Shown: in pieces, positions 21,664 to 32,770 of the stretch
Layout: every line of letters begins with the position of its first letter
How positions within the stretch are numbered: position 1 is the stretch's first letter
Source: Odontocerum albicorne
Lineage: Eukaryota; Arthropoda; Insecta; Trichoptera; Odontoceridae
Reading direction: 5' to 3'
Length of the DNA stretch: 64,000 nt
NCBI GenBank assembly: GCA_949825065.1
Contig: OX463846.1
Coordinates: 1,815,778 to 1,879,777, forward strand
Notes under the pieces: generated by a model
Told to the model about the DNA's origin: nothing
What the model saw: only the letters and a program-made list of their open reading frames with translations
Databases searched by the model: none
Position numbers and translations under genes: made by a program

Positions 21664-21957
21664 GTAAGTATTATGCATACACTTATGTGAACACTCGTTA
21701 CTTGAGATGGCGAGATATAGTCTAATCCCCCATTACTCTTACTTCTCTCATATGACAAGGCTTTGTAGATCCAAATCAAGGTTAGTTGACCATCCAATAG
21801 CAACATCTCCACTGAAGGACCTCAAGTATTGTATTTATTTATTTTATATAAGATGCCCCAAAAAAATGTATACTATATTATTTATTTAAGCCAGCTTTTC
21901 ACACTAACTTTAATCTCCGGAAACTCTTATATAACGGGAAAGGCAAAAATGGAATAC

Positions 21958-22543
21958 TTATACTTGAGAAAATGTAGCATGGTCCCTGTGAAAGTTCACA
22001 AATTTGCCCTAATACAACCTTGTAGGGAAATTCAGTAATTTTAATTATTTTATCAACTTTAATAACATATAAGCCTCGATTCTAATAAATAGCAAGTTAT
22101 TTAGGTAAATACATTACATAAAACTAACAATAATGACAAACTAATAACATCTTGTTACAAATTAGCAAAAATATGGCAGTTTGTTAAAATCAAATAATAT
22201 TTGGTGATGTTTGTCAAAAGGCCACTACGTTAGTCTGCATTGGCTAGGGATGGGGTATACGATAGTTGGATTTTCGATTTTTGTATACTTAAAATTAAAT
22301 GTTCGTAATTAGTATTAATTCATAGTGGATCTTGGCCTATTTAAAGATATATACAAATCAAACAATACATTAGAAAGTCAGTTTTATAAAAATTAGGAAT
22401 TAAAACGTCAGTTTAGAGAAAAAACAATTTTTCGATTTATAAAAAAACTATTCAATTTGTGAAAAAAAATATTTTTCCCCATCCCTTTGAGACATGACAT
22501 TTCAAATGTCACAGGGACCATCCTACATTTTCTCAAGCATAGC
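21958..22543 (-). mobile_element. MITE-like repeat, family T, copy 2 (inverted)
   Basis: Ends TATACTTGAGAAAATGTAGC and CTACATTTTCTCAAGCATA, with core and GGGATGGGG block in reverse orientation. It abuts the Penelope-like remnant. Confidence 0.65.
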
Positions 22544-22915
22544 AACAGTGGTGTGTATAAACTTTTATGTGCTGACTGTGATAATTTCTATATAGGAAAA
22601 ACAGGAAGATTTTTTGAAAAGAGATTTCATGAACACAAATACGCCTTAACAAATCCTTTAATTTATTCTGAAATGGCTACTCATTGTCACTGTGAAAACC
22701 ATACATTTTCTATCGATGATGCCAAATTCTTACATATCAGTAACGGAAATAAATTGGATATATTAGAGGCCCTAGAAATTTCTAAGTCAGTGCATCGAGG
22801 TGAACATCTGACAAACACATATATCCCAAGAATTTTTCCGCTGCTCGCCGAGATTGTCTAATCTGTCTCTTCAACCCCAGTCATCAACCCGATTGTTAAT
22901 CGTTAGAAGCGTGTA
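22544..22915 (+). pseudogene. Penelope-like element GIY-YIG endonuclease remnant
   Basis: Encodes GVYKLLCADCDNFYIGKTGR, then FFEKRFHEHKYAL, CHCENHTFSI, DAKFLHIS and EALEISKSVHRGEHL. The paired GVY and YIG motifs, the conserved Arg and the EH pair are the GIY-YIG nuclease fold, with a CxxC insertion as in Penelope-like retroelements. About 107 codons are open, ending in a natural stop at 22859-22861. The reverse transcriptase that should precede it is absent because the sequence starts directly at the edge of a family T repeat. A degraded second copy lies at 54030-54480. Confidence 0.8.
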
Positions 22916-23340
22916 TCTTGGAAATGTGGCGTCTGAGATTAGCAAGCCAGAAATGAAGAATAATGCAATAGCAAGAAATGCGAATGCATAATTTGAAATG
23001 TGGTGCTAGAGAAGGGTTTTATGAATTTCATGGATTGTTAGGCAAATCAATGCCTCCATTCTCAAAGATCTGAGAATCACCAACAGATTGTCTACAATAT
23101 GTCTCTGACAAATCCTCCGATTCTTTGGACACATTACTGATGGCCGAGGAGACAGTATGGAGATGCTTGTAGTCAATGGAAGCATGGAAGAATGATACGC
23201 AAGAGGAAGAGTCCAAATGCGTTAAATTAACAAAGTGAAAGATGCAACAGGACTACCCTTAACAACTGCTCATTGAATTGCAGAGTTCAGCAATAGATGG
23301 AGAGGAGTCATCAAGGGATACCATGGAAGTCATGATACTC
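22916..23340 (+). pseudogene. decayed LINE ORF2 3' fragment
   Basis: In broken frames the + strand gives MEMLVVNGSMEE, then VKDATGLPLT and NRWRGVIKGYHGSHDTQS. This resembles the end of non-LTR ORF2 tails. Its final codons are the seed of the downstream tandem repeat. Confidence 0.5.
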
Positions 23341-23561
23341 AGTCATCAAGGGATACCATGGAAGTCATGATACTCAGTCATGAACTACAAGACAGGATGA
23401 TAATAATGATACTCAGTCATGAACTACAAGACAGGATGATAATAATGATACTCAGTCATGAACTACAAGACAGGATGATAATAATGATACTCGGTCATGA
23501 ACTACAAGACAGGATGATAATAATGATACTCAGTCATGAACTACAAGACAGGATGATAATA
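23310..23561. repeat. 35-bp duplication followed by 39-bp repeat, 5 copies
   Basis: A 35-bp segment (GTCATCAAGGGATACCATGG...) occurs twice, then five 39-bp units starting at 23367 (ATGATACTCAGTCATGAACT, then ACAAGACAGG and ATGATAATA). The array grew from the 3' end of the LINE fragment. Confidence 0.9.
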
Positions 23562-23564
23562 ATG

Positions 23565-24035
23565 AATCTTAGATATGAAATAATATTTCTTAATATTTAT
23601 TTATTTACTATTCACAAAACTATAATTGAATGCGTGCCGCGAATAAGGTGGTAATTAATTTTTTTTCAAAATCCAGTTTTTTGTGAAATAACGTGCTATG
23701 TGATTACATCCTTCGTCCGCTCTATAAAAATATTTTCTATCTCTTTCGTTTCTACTGATAAGCCAACATTGGCGTTGGATTTTTACGCGCGCTCAGTGGA
23801 ATAACGTGGTTTCAAGTATCAACATGTCTAGAGAGGCGCCCGTCATTCACTCTGCTAGTGTAGAAAATAAACTTTATTTCGGTGAAAAAACGACAAGCAA
23901 GGGTTGCAGAATGGTCAGATAATAAACGATCAGACAAGAAAGGGAGAAACAGCGGACAATCCTATATAAGCAGAAAAGGCAAAGAAGTAACGAGTAAAAG
24001 AAGATCAGAAGAGGTTAGTGGAATAACGTGGCAAC
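23565..24035. other. gene-free intron sequence
   Basis: No gene or repeat termini seen, apart from short AT-rich runs. The words AATAACGTG recur several times. Confidence 0.4.
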
Positions 24036-24254
24036 TATAGTTCGGAAAATCTAGGATGAGTCCTGTGGCAGCTCACAAATTTGCCCCAATACAACCTTAT
24101 GTAATGTATTTACCTAAATAACTTGCTATTTATTAGAATTGAGGCTTACATTAAAGTTGATAAAATAATTGAAGTTACTGAACATCGTTACAAGGTTGTA
24201 TGGGGGCAAATTTGTGAGCTGTCACAGGACTCATCCTAGAATTTCCGAACTATA
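24036..24254. mobile_element. short MITE, family S, copy 1
   Basis: A 219-bp element with inverted ends TATAGTTCGGAAAATCTAGG and CCTAGAATTTCCGAACTATA. The centre is the same core as family T (CTAAATAACTTGCTATTTAT). No coding capacity. Confidence 0.7.
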
Positions 24255-24277
24255 ACGTACATTATTGATTTTTCGTA

Positions 24278-27083
24278 CCCTCTCAAGTGAGGCCCATATC
24301 ACTGAACTCCAAGAAGAACTTAAGCACATCAATTGGGATATCGTAGGGCTAAGCGAAGTCAGAAGAAAAGGAGAAGATCTCATAGAATTGAAGGATGGAC
24401 ACCATCTGTATTTCAGAGGTACAGAAGATGGAAGAACCAGCGGAGTGGGATTTATTGTCCACAAGAAATGGATGAATAACATCATCACGACTGAGAGCTC
24501 TTCTGACAGAGTGGCGTCCCTAACTTTCGAAATAAACAAGCGATATCGAATGCAAATAATACAGACATATGCCCCTACACAAAGTTACTCTAATGATTGT
24601 ATCGAAGAGTACTACCAGGAAGTTCAAAATATGTATGATGCAAACACATCCCACTTCAAATTTGTAATCGGAGATTTCAACGCAAGAATCGGCGGTGTCC
24701 ACAAAGATGACGAATCAGTGGGAAAATTTGGGATAGGCACCCGAGATGACAGAGGAAACAGGCTTGTGGAGTTTGCTCAAAGCAATTCACTTTGTGTTAT
24801 GAATTCATTTTTCAAAAAGAAATACTCTAGGAAATGGACATGGAAAAGCCCAACAGGTAACACAAGTGAAATCGACTTCATCCTGTCAAACAAAAGATTT
24901 ACTGTCCAAGACTGCACTGTTCTCAACAGCTTTAAAACAGGCAGTGATCATCGCCTAGTAAGAGCCAAAATAAAGATCAACACCAAAACTGAACGTCTCA
25001 AAGTGATTAAGAAAAAGGAGAAAATAGTAATAAACAACGATCTACTTGCTAAAAATAAAAATGGATTCCAACTAGACCTCAAAAATCGATTTGAAATCCT
25101 CAGCGAACCACAGCTTCCGATTACAATAGAAGCAATAGCAGAACAGATAGTACAGAGTGCAACAAACTACGGCGGCTCATATACTCAAAAAGAATCAAAA
25201 TTGTCGCAGGAAACGTTAGATCTTATGAAACAAAGAAGAAAAATGATATCTACACAACCCGCTTCTACATCACCATCTTTCTCAGAGATCAATAGAATGC
25301 TACGCAAAAATATTCGTAAAGATATCCGCGAATATAACACAAAAATGGTTCAAAGGACGATTGAGAATAGAAGAAGTCTGGAAAAGCTAAAGCAAAATAT
25401 GTCTTTAGGAAAACGCCACATCATTGCACTTAAACTGTCTGATAATACTGTAACCAAACAACGAGACCTTATCCTGAAGAGAGCGGAAGAATTTTATAGG
25501 GAACTATATGCCGATACAGATACTGTAACTATACCAGATACAAATCTGAATCTAGAAACAACTAAGGATGAAAATATCCCAACGATCTTGCCAGGAGAAA
25601 TCAGATACGCAATCAACGGAATGAAATCCGGTAAGGCCACTGGTACCGACGGTTTGTCCATTGATGTCCTTAAACAAACAGGTCGAGAAGTGGATACCAT
25701 CTTATCAACACTTTTCAACAGGTGCCTTCAAGAAAAAGACATTCCAGAAGATTGGAAATCTGCAACTATAATACTTCTCCATAAGAAAGGCGATCAAGAG
25801 GATCTTAAGAACTACCGTCCGATTAGCATGCTACCTACCCTTTACAAAATTTTTACCAAGATTTTAACCAACCGACTCTCGAATACTTTTGACATGAACC
25901 AACCACGAGAACAGGCTGGATTCAGGAAGGGTTTCAGTACCATGGATCATATTCAGGTGCTGCGAGAAATAATGGAACGATGTGACGAATACGAACTCCC
26001 CCTGTACTTAGCCTTTGTGGACTACGAAAAGGCATTTGACTCAGTCAAAAAAGCTGCCATACTAGAAGCTCTAAAGACACAAGGTATCACAAGGTTGATA
26101 GAGCATACATTCAGTTGTTCAATAACATCTATAAGGATGCAACAGCAAAAATACATCTCCACAAATCCTCGGAAACCTTCCGAATCGGTAAAGGAGTTCG
26201 TCAAGGAGACACTATTTCCCTAAAATTCTTCACAGCTACACTGGAATACATATTTAAAAAACTAGAATGGGAAAGTAAAGGGCTGGCGATTGATGGCAAA
26301 TACCTGAGCCATTTGAGATTTGCAGACGATATCGTTATATTCTCACAAAACCCGAATGATCTTCAGCACCAACTGCAAGAATTGGCAGAGGTCAGCAGGG
26401 AAGTTGGTTTAAAAATGAATATTTCAAAAACCAAATATATGATGAACGGCTTTGCTACCCCAAAACCAATAAACGTAGATGGAAAGCCGCTAGAACTTGT
26501 CCAGGAATATGTGTATCTAGGCCAACTTATTTCCTTTGTAGGTGGCATATCGGAGGAAATAGCACGAAGGACAAAACTGGCGTGGAGCTCATTTGGACGT
26601 TTGAACAACATCTTCAAAAGTAATCTCCCAATATCCTTAAAGCGAAGGGTCTACAACCAGTGCATTCTTCCAGTACTTACGTATGGCTGCGAGACATGGA
26701 CGCTCACAGTAAAGAACACGCAAAAGCTCCAGACCGCACAAAGGAGCATGGAGAGATGCATGTTAGGATATACTAAAAGAGACCGTAAACGAAACACCTG
26801 GATTCGCAATATAACAAAGGTAGAAGACGTTATAAAGGTGTGCAAAAGAATGAAGTGGCAATGGGCCGGACATGTAGCCAGAATGTCAGACTCCCGGTGG
26901 ACATCCGAAATAATCCAATGGTATCCAAGAGGCATAAAGAGGCCTAGAAGAAGACCGAAGGTACGCTGGATGGACGAAATCAGGAAGCATGGCAGCATCA
27001 CGTGGCATCGGCGAGCAAAGGACCGAACTGTTTGGAGTCAACTTGGGGAGACCTTCATCCAGCAGTGGATCGACCCTGGTTGA
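24278..27083 (+). pseudogene. RTE ORF2: endonuclease plus reverse transcriptase, one frameshift
   Basis: The first frame (to 26223) has an apurinic-type endonuclease domain: GLSEVRRKGEDLI, then QTYAPTQ, GDFNARIG, SEIDFILSN and GSDHRLV. The reverse transcriptase follows: GKATGTDGLSIDVLKQ, NYRPISMLPTLYKI, EQAGFRKGFSTMDHI and AFVDYEKAFDSVK. Near 26090 the frame breaks; the adjoining CACAAGGTAT/CACAAGGTTG suggests a small duplication. The remainder continues in another frame from about 26100, with GVRQGDTIS, LRFADDIVIF, YGCETWTLTVKN, a HVARMSDSRW region and an RRRPKVRWMDE tail. Catalytic FADD is intact. The first few codons before 24278 are host flank, so the element lacks its own start. Confidence 0.88.
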
Positions 27084-27097
27084 CAATGATGATGATG
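24278..27097 (+). mobile_element. RTE-type LINE with 14-bp target duplication
   Basis: The direct repeat ATTGATTTTTCGTA occurs at 24264-24277 and 27098-27111, immediately outside the element. The body starts inside the endonuclease domain (5' truncation) and ends in a short (GAT)n tail rather than poly(A), as is usual for RTE-clade elements. It lies in the intron between exons 4 and 5, just beyond a family S MITE. A truncated relative is at 14690-15080. Confidence 0.9.
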
Positions 27098-27522
27098 ATT
27101 GATTTTTCGTATAAAATATGTAACAACACAACTTGTTTGTTTTATATAAGAATTGTGGAATAATGTTGTATAATAACTGTATTCGCGGACCACGTTATTT
27201 CACATGTTTATAGTGTTTTTCATGTTTTTTTTGTTGTTTTGAATATACTCGTAGTTTGGTATTTTTAAATAAAGTTTGTGTATGAAAATATATCTTTTGA
27301 TTAAAATAAACTATTAAAATGTCGACACTTAATAAAAAAAATGTGTTATTCTTGAATACTGTAAAATACAAGTTTTGTTAATTACCCCCTTATTCGCGGC
27401 ACCTATTTAATTGTTTTTATGGAAATGCAAACTGATGAGAAAATGAACAAAATAATGCATAAATCCACAATTTTTTTATTTACTTTTATTTATTTCTTTT
27501 CTTTACTTTTACAACATTTCAG

Positions 27523-27782
27523 ATTACAGCATGAAAGAATGTTTTGCTAATGCAACATGGAACCCCCAAACCAACTACTCGACCTGCACGATAAAACCTC
27601 GGTTGATACCACGAGTCAAGTTTCACATGAATAGCCTTGCAGTGTCTCTGGCTTTTTCAATACCGGCTGTCATAATCCTCCTTAGCTTCCGTCGATTGAG
27701 GGTTCGAAGACTCGCCCTCCACAGAAACCTGCTGATAGCAATCTTGGTCAGAAACATAATGGTCATTGTCACTAAGAATGAG
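27523..27782 (+). CDS. secretin-family GPCR, exon 5 (end of hormone domain, TM1-TM2)
   Basis: 260 bases: the last two bases of codon 261 (C|AT, His), then codons 262-347. The acceptor ACAACATTTCAG ends at 27522 and the donor GTGAGA begins at 27783, phase 0 out. It encodes YSMKECFANATWNPQTNYST followed by C, which completes the hormone-receptor domain (C...G/A.W......YS.C). A hydrophobic TM1 follows (SLAVSLAFSIPAVIILLSF), then intracellular loop 1 RRLRVRRLALHRN and TM2 (LLIAILVRNIMVIVT). The LHRNL motif at the start of TM2 matches the class B IH.NL consensus. Confidence 0.92.
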
Positions 27783-27894
27783 GTGAGATATTATCATTCT
27801 TTTTATAATAATAATAAAAGGACAATTTAGAAAGCAAACTCTCCTAAAGGGTTCTTTAAGTAAGGACTTGAACTCACTATTATGAGCTGTCTAG

Positions 27895-28235
27895 CATTAC
27901 TACAAAGAATAGCGTTAAATGGTCCTAACAATTACACTAGACTGCGCCGGCAAGAGCTGTTCTCAATAACATACGCAAGAACGGGTCTTCCAGCCACTAT
28001 GCCTGTTGGAAGGACCTTAACTCTTTTGAACGGGACTGCTTCGGATATTGACATATTTCATATTCTTCTTTTTGTCGTGCCCTATCAGGTCCCCCCAACG
28101 TTGGCAATCACTCTGGCAAAGGCTTCTCTATCTTGCGCAACCCGGAACAGGTCCTCCACATGCCTCATCCCCGTCCAGTATCTTATATTGTGCAGCCAAG
28201 ATGTTTTGTTACTTATATCATTTTGCTAAGCTGTA
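27895..28235 (-). pseudogene. LINE ORF2 C-terminal fragment
   Basis: From 28210 downward the minus strand encodes TSWLHNIRYWTGMRHVEDLF, then RVAQDREAFARVIANVGGT and stop. This is the terminal motif of a non-LTR ORF2 family distinct from those at 10387 and 24278. Upstream minus-strand residues (VLPTGIVAGRPVLAYV) may belong to it. Confidence 0.5.
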
Positions 28236-28264
28236 GCGTTCAACAGTTGTGGTATATATATATA

Positions 28265-28440
28265 TATATCAAATATAAACTGAAGTGAACACATTCTTTC
28301 ATTAAGTATTCATCTAAATTGTTCTTGTATATATAATTTTATAACCTATTTATGAACCTTTGAATGCCCCCTTTGGCTTGATGTCCCCAGGCAAATGCCT
28401 AAGTTTATATGTTAACAAACACGGCTTTGCCTGCATCCTT
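28265..28440. repeat. interspersed repeat Q, uninterrupted copy
   Basis: Matches the two halves around 13947-14449 (ATAAACTGAAGTGAACACAT... and CCTATTTATGAACCTTTGAA...GGCAAATGCC). Where the other copy has a mariner MITE, this copy has TTGTATATATAATTTT. A third partial copy lies at 43080-43160. Confidence 0.6.
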
Positions 28441-28576
28441 AGAAGAAGAAAATACTGCATTGAAACATCTAAAAGCAGAAAAAACTGCAGACCAAGACAG
28501 CCCTCTTCCTGATTCCTTGATACAAATCATACAAGTAAATGCATAATATTGTGGCTCGTTAAGTTTTTTCTAAGTT

Positions 28577-29620
28577 CTGGAAATTATAGATCTACCTCAC
28601 TTCTGGAAAGTCTTAAAATTATAGATATATAACTTCTGGAAAGCCTTAAAAGTATAGATCTACCTCACTTCTGGAAAGTCTTAAAAGTATAGATCTACCT
28701 CACTTCTGGAAAGTCTTAAAAGTATATAGCTTCTGGAAAGCCTTAAAAGTATAGATCTACCTCACTTCTGGAAAGTCTTAAAATTATAGATATGTAACTT
28801 CTGGAAAACCTTAAAAGTATAGATCTACCTCACTTCTGGAAAGTCTTAAAAGTATAGATATATAACTTCTGGAAAGCCTTAAAAGTATAGATTTACTTCA
28901 CTTCTGGAAAGTCTTAAAAGTATAGATATATAATTTCTGGAAAGCCTTAAAAGTATAGATTTACCTCACTTCTGGAAAGTCTTAAAAGTATAGATATATA
29001 ACTTCTGGAAAGCCTTAAAAGTATAGATCTATCTCACTTCTGGAAAGTCTTAAAATTATAGATATGTAACTTCTGGAAAACCTTAAAAGTATAGATCTAC
29101 CTCACTTCTGGAAAGTCTTAAAAGTATAGATATATAACTTCTGGAAAGCCTTGCAAGTATAGATCTACCTCACTTCTGGAAAGTCTTAAAATTATAGATA
29201 TGTAACTTCTGGAAAACCTTAAAAGTATAGATCTACCTCACTTCTGGAAAGTCTTAAAAATATAGATATATAACTTCTGGAAAGCCTTAAAAGTATAGAT
29301 TTACCTCACTTCTGGAAAGTCTTAAAAGTATAGATCTATCTCACTTCTGGAAAGTCTTAAAATTATAGATATGTAACTTCTGGAAAGCCTTAAAAGTATA
29401 GATCTACCTCACTTCTGGAAAGTCTTAAAAGTATAGATTTATAATTTCTGGAAAACCTTAAAAGTATAGATCTACCTCACTTCTGGAAAGTCTTAAAAGT
29501 ATAGATATATAACTTCTGGAAAGCCTTAAAAGTATAGATCTACCTCACTTCAGCAAAACCTTAAAAGTACACACCTACCTCACTTCTGGAAAGGCTTAAA
29601 AGTATAGACCTATCTCATTT
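28577..29620. repeat. 34-bp tandem repeat organised as a dimer
   Basis: Two alternating monomers make up the array: a 35-bp form (CACTTCTGGAAAGTCTTAAA + AGTATAGATCTACCT) and a 33-bp form (AACTTCTGGAAAGCCTTAAA + AGTATAGATATAT). Together they give a repeat of about 68 bp. The array lies just upstream of exon 6. Confidence 0.9.
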
Positions 29621-29897
29621 CTTGACCATTTGTACAGTTTGGTGATGAAAAAATGAATAAATTCAATTTTATAAATCAGTATATCTCAGTTTCCCAAAAA
29701 AAAGGAAGCTAAAAGTTAAGAGGTTGTCATTGCACTTTGAAATTCGTTCGAACAAACCCAAATTACTTCTCATACTCGTACATTTTATAAATGGTGACTG
29801 AATGTTTCTGAATTTCTCCTTGAAGTTGATTTTAAAATTTGTAGAGATGTGTAAAGAAAAAAATAATAGTATCAAAAGTGAATTATGATAATTCCAG

Positions 29898-30105
29898 ATA
29901 ATAATTGATGAGCTGGAATCGATAACCGGAGACACAGTGATGTCGAGGAATGGGATCTTCTGCAAAATCCTGGTCTCATTAGAAAAACTAGCAGCCAGTA
30001 CGGCCTTCGCTTGCATGCTAGTGGACGGCATCTATCTGCACAGGTCCATTGTGGCCGTCTTCAAGAGAGAACTCAACATTTACATTGTCAACTCCATTGT
30101 TGCAG
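29898..30105 (+). CDS. secretin-family GPCR, exon 6 (extracellular loop 1, TM3)
   Basis: 69 codons plus one base (residues 348-416 and the first base of codon 417). The acceptor ATAATTCCAG ends at 29897 and the donor GTATTT begins at 30106. It encodes IIIDELESITGDTVMSRNGI, then FCKILVSLEKLAASTAFACM, LVDGIYLHRSIV and the start of TM4. The Cys of GIFCK is the conserved TM3 Cys that pairs with extracellular loop 2, and the VDGIYLH motif corresponds to the class B VEGLYLH motif. Confidence 0.92.
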
Positions 30106-30504
30106 GTATTTTGAAAAGATCTCAAATCATTCTACATTTCCATGTAATCAAACATGTCATGTGTTTCAAGTAAAAGGCAATAGAGATTATTCTATCATTT
30201 GCATCGATCAGGTTCTACCGGGCATATAGTCCTCATGTTCAGAAAAACTAGCATGTGTTGTGAATCATGTATATCCAGTCCTTTTTTTTTTTTTTTTAAA
30301 AAAAAGGGGCCGGAGCTCACTTCTTGTCAAGCTATTTGTAAACTATAAAAAAGGTGGTGGAGCGCCGTTCCACTGCACTTCACCTCAAAAAAACACTGTG
30401 TATATCTATTTGTTAAGTGCAATCCATCATGGTTTTATATATCTTATCAATCTCAGCCTTTTTATTTAAGCAACATACAGTTTTTGTTCTTTTTTTTAAT
30501 GAAC

Positions 30505-32338
30505 TTTTGATTCCAACATCATCAAGGTTTTTATGAGTATTGTATGTACATATAGAAAATGTACAGCAACAGTACAAAGATTATGTGTATAGCCTTTTGA
30601 TTTGAACATCATCAAGGTTTTTATGAGTATTGTATGTACATATAGAAAATGTACAGCAACAGTACAAAGATTATGTGTATAGCCTTTTGATTCGAACATC
30701 ATCAAGGTTTTTATGAGTATTGTATGTACATATACAAAATGTACAGCAACAGTACAAAAGTTATGTGTATAGCCTTTTGATTCGAACATCATCAAGGTTT
30801 TTATGAGTATTGTATGTACATATAGAAAATGTACAGCAACAGTACAAATATTATGTGTATAGCCTTTTGATTCGAACATCATCAAGGTTTTTATGAGTAT
30901 TGTATGTACATATAGAAAATGTACAGCAACAGTACAAAGATTATGTGTATAGCCTTTTGATTCGAACATCATCAAGGTTTTTATGAGTATTGTATGTACA
31001 TATACAAAATGTACAGCAACAGTACAAAAGTTATGTGTATAGCCTTTTGATTCGAACATCATCAAGGTTTTTATGAGTATTGTATGTACATATAGAAAAT
31101 GTACAGCAACAGTACAAATATTATGTGTATAGCCTTTTGATTCGAACATCATCAAGGTTTTTATGAGTATTGTATGTACATATACAAAATGTACAGCAAC
31201 AGTACAAAAGTTATGTGTATAGCCTTTTGATTCGAACATCATCAAGGTTTTTATGAGTATTGTATGTACATATAGAAAATGTACAGCAACAGTACAAATA
31301 TTATGTGTATAGCCTTTTGATTCGAACATCATCAAGGTTTTTATGAGTATTGTATGTACATATAGAAAATGTACAGCAACAGTACAAAGATTATGTGTAT
31401 AGCCTTTTGATTCGAACATCATCAAGGTTTTTATGAGTATTGTATGTACATATAGAAAATGTACAGCAACAGTACAAAGATTATGTGTATAGCCTTTTGA
31501 TTCGAACATCATCAAGGTTTTTATGAGTATTGTATGTACATATAGAAAATGTACAGCAACAGTACAAAGATTATGTGTATAGCCTTTTGATTCGAACATC
31601 ATCAAGGTTTTTATGAGTATTGTATGTACATATACAAAATGTACAGCAACAGTACAAAGATTATGTGTATAGCCTTTTGATTCCAACATCATCAAGGTTT
31701 TTCTTGGATCATTTATGAGTATTGTATGTACATATACAAAATGTACAGCAACAGTACAAAGATTATGTGTATAGCCTTTTGATTCCAACATCATCAAGGT
31801 TTTTCTTGGATCATTTATGAGTATTGTATGTACATATACAAAATGTACAGCAACAGTACAAAGATTATGTGTATAGCCTTTTGATTCGAACATCATCAAG
31901 GTTTTTATGAGTATTGTATGTACATATAGAAAATGTACAGCAACAGTACAAAGATTACGTGTATAGCCTTTTGATTCGAACATCATCAAGGTTTTTATGA
32001 GTATTGTATGTACATATAGAAAATGTACAGCAACAGTACAAAGATTATGTGTATAGCCTTTTGATTCGAACATCATCAAGGTTTTTATGAGTATTGTATG
32101 TACATATAGAAAATGTACAGCAACAGTACAAAGATTATGTGTATAGCCTTTTGATTCCAACATCATCAAGGTTTTTATGAGTATTGTATGTACATATACA
32201 AAATGTACAGCAACAGTACAAAGATTATGTGTATAGCCTTTTGATTCCAACATCATCAAGGTTTTTCTTGGATCATTTATGAGTATTGTATGTACATATA
32301 CAAAATGTACAGCAACAGTACAAAGATTATGTGTATAG
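30505..32338. repeat. 90-bp minisatellite, about 20 copies
   Basis: The unit starts CCTTTTGATTCGAACATCAT and contains ATGAGTATTGTATGTACATA and ACAGCAACAGTACAAAG. Because 90 is divisible by 3 and one antisense frame of the unit lacks stops, a 587-codon minus-strand frame runs through the array. Three units carry an extra 12 bp (CTTGGATCATTT), which also keeps frame. There is no evidence of a real protein: no start context outside the array, no signal, near-identical units. The array passes without spacer into a LINE 3' fragment at 32339. Confidence 0.95.
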
Positions 32339-32770
32339 CCCTCTTATCTCGCCGAGAATTTTCAGCGTCTTTCCAATCATGGATTAGCGCTATGCTCAAA
32401 CAGAGATTGTTTATTGGCCTTTCCAGTTCACCGCTCCTCTTTCTTTACGTCGTCCTTAACTGTCCATGCAGTGAGACTCTGGAATCAGTTATAAACCAAT
32501 ATAAGACTCGCTCCGTCATTGGCATGCTTTAAGAAGCGACTGAAAGATCTCTTAATTTCTAGTCAGTAAAATAACGTGTTTCATTCCTGATTTTTCTTTT
32601 CATTTCCTTTCCACCATTCCTTCCTTTCCTTTTGATTGATGATTTCTTACTTTATATAAAAAATAATGTTCGGGTAACTGTCCGTCTTTGTGGGGTTTTG
32701 TGGGCATGTGCTTACGTATATGTTTATGGATTTCGTGGGGATAGATAGTCATTTGATTGATTTATGCAAC
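32339..32770 (+). repeat. Jockey-like LINE 3' end (family J), copy 2
   Basis: Begins CCTCTTATCTCGCCGAGAAT and aligns with 51370-51840; the coding remnant is broken. The junction with the 90-bp array is abrupt, at the repeat's GTGTATAG. Confidence 0.7.

Noticed and set aside
22487..22543. N-terminal 20 residues of the GIY-YIG frame
   Set aside because: This part is translated family T terminal repeat, not Penelope sequence.
27882..28229. 115-codon plus-strand frame after exon 5
   Set aside because: The same interval encodes a recognisable LINE C-terminus on the minus strand; no splice sites or receptor features.
30496..32259. 587-codon antisense open frame as a real repeat protein
   Set aside because: It is generated by a 90-bp tandem array whose unit is divisible by three; near-identical units, no signal, no splice context and no recognisable family.
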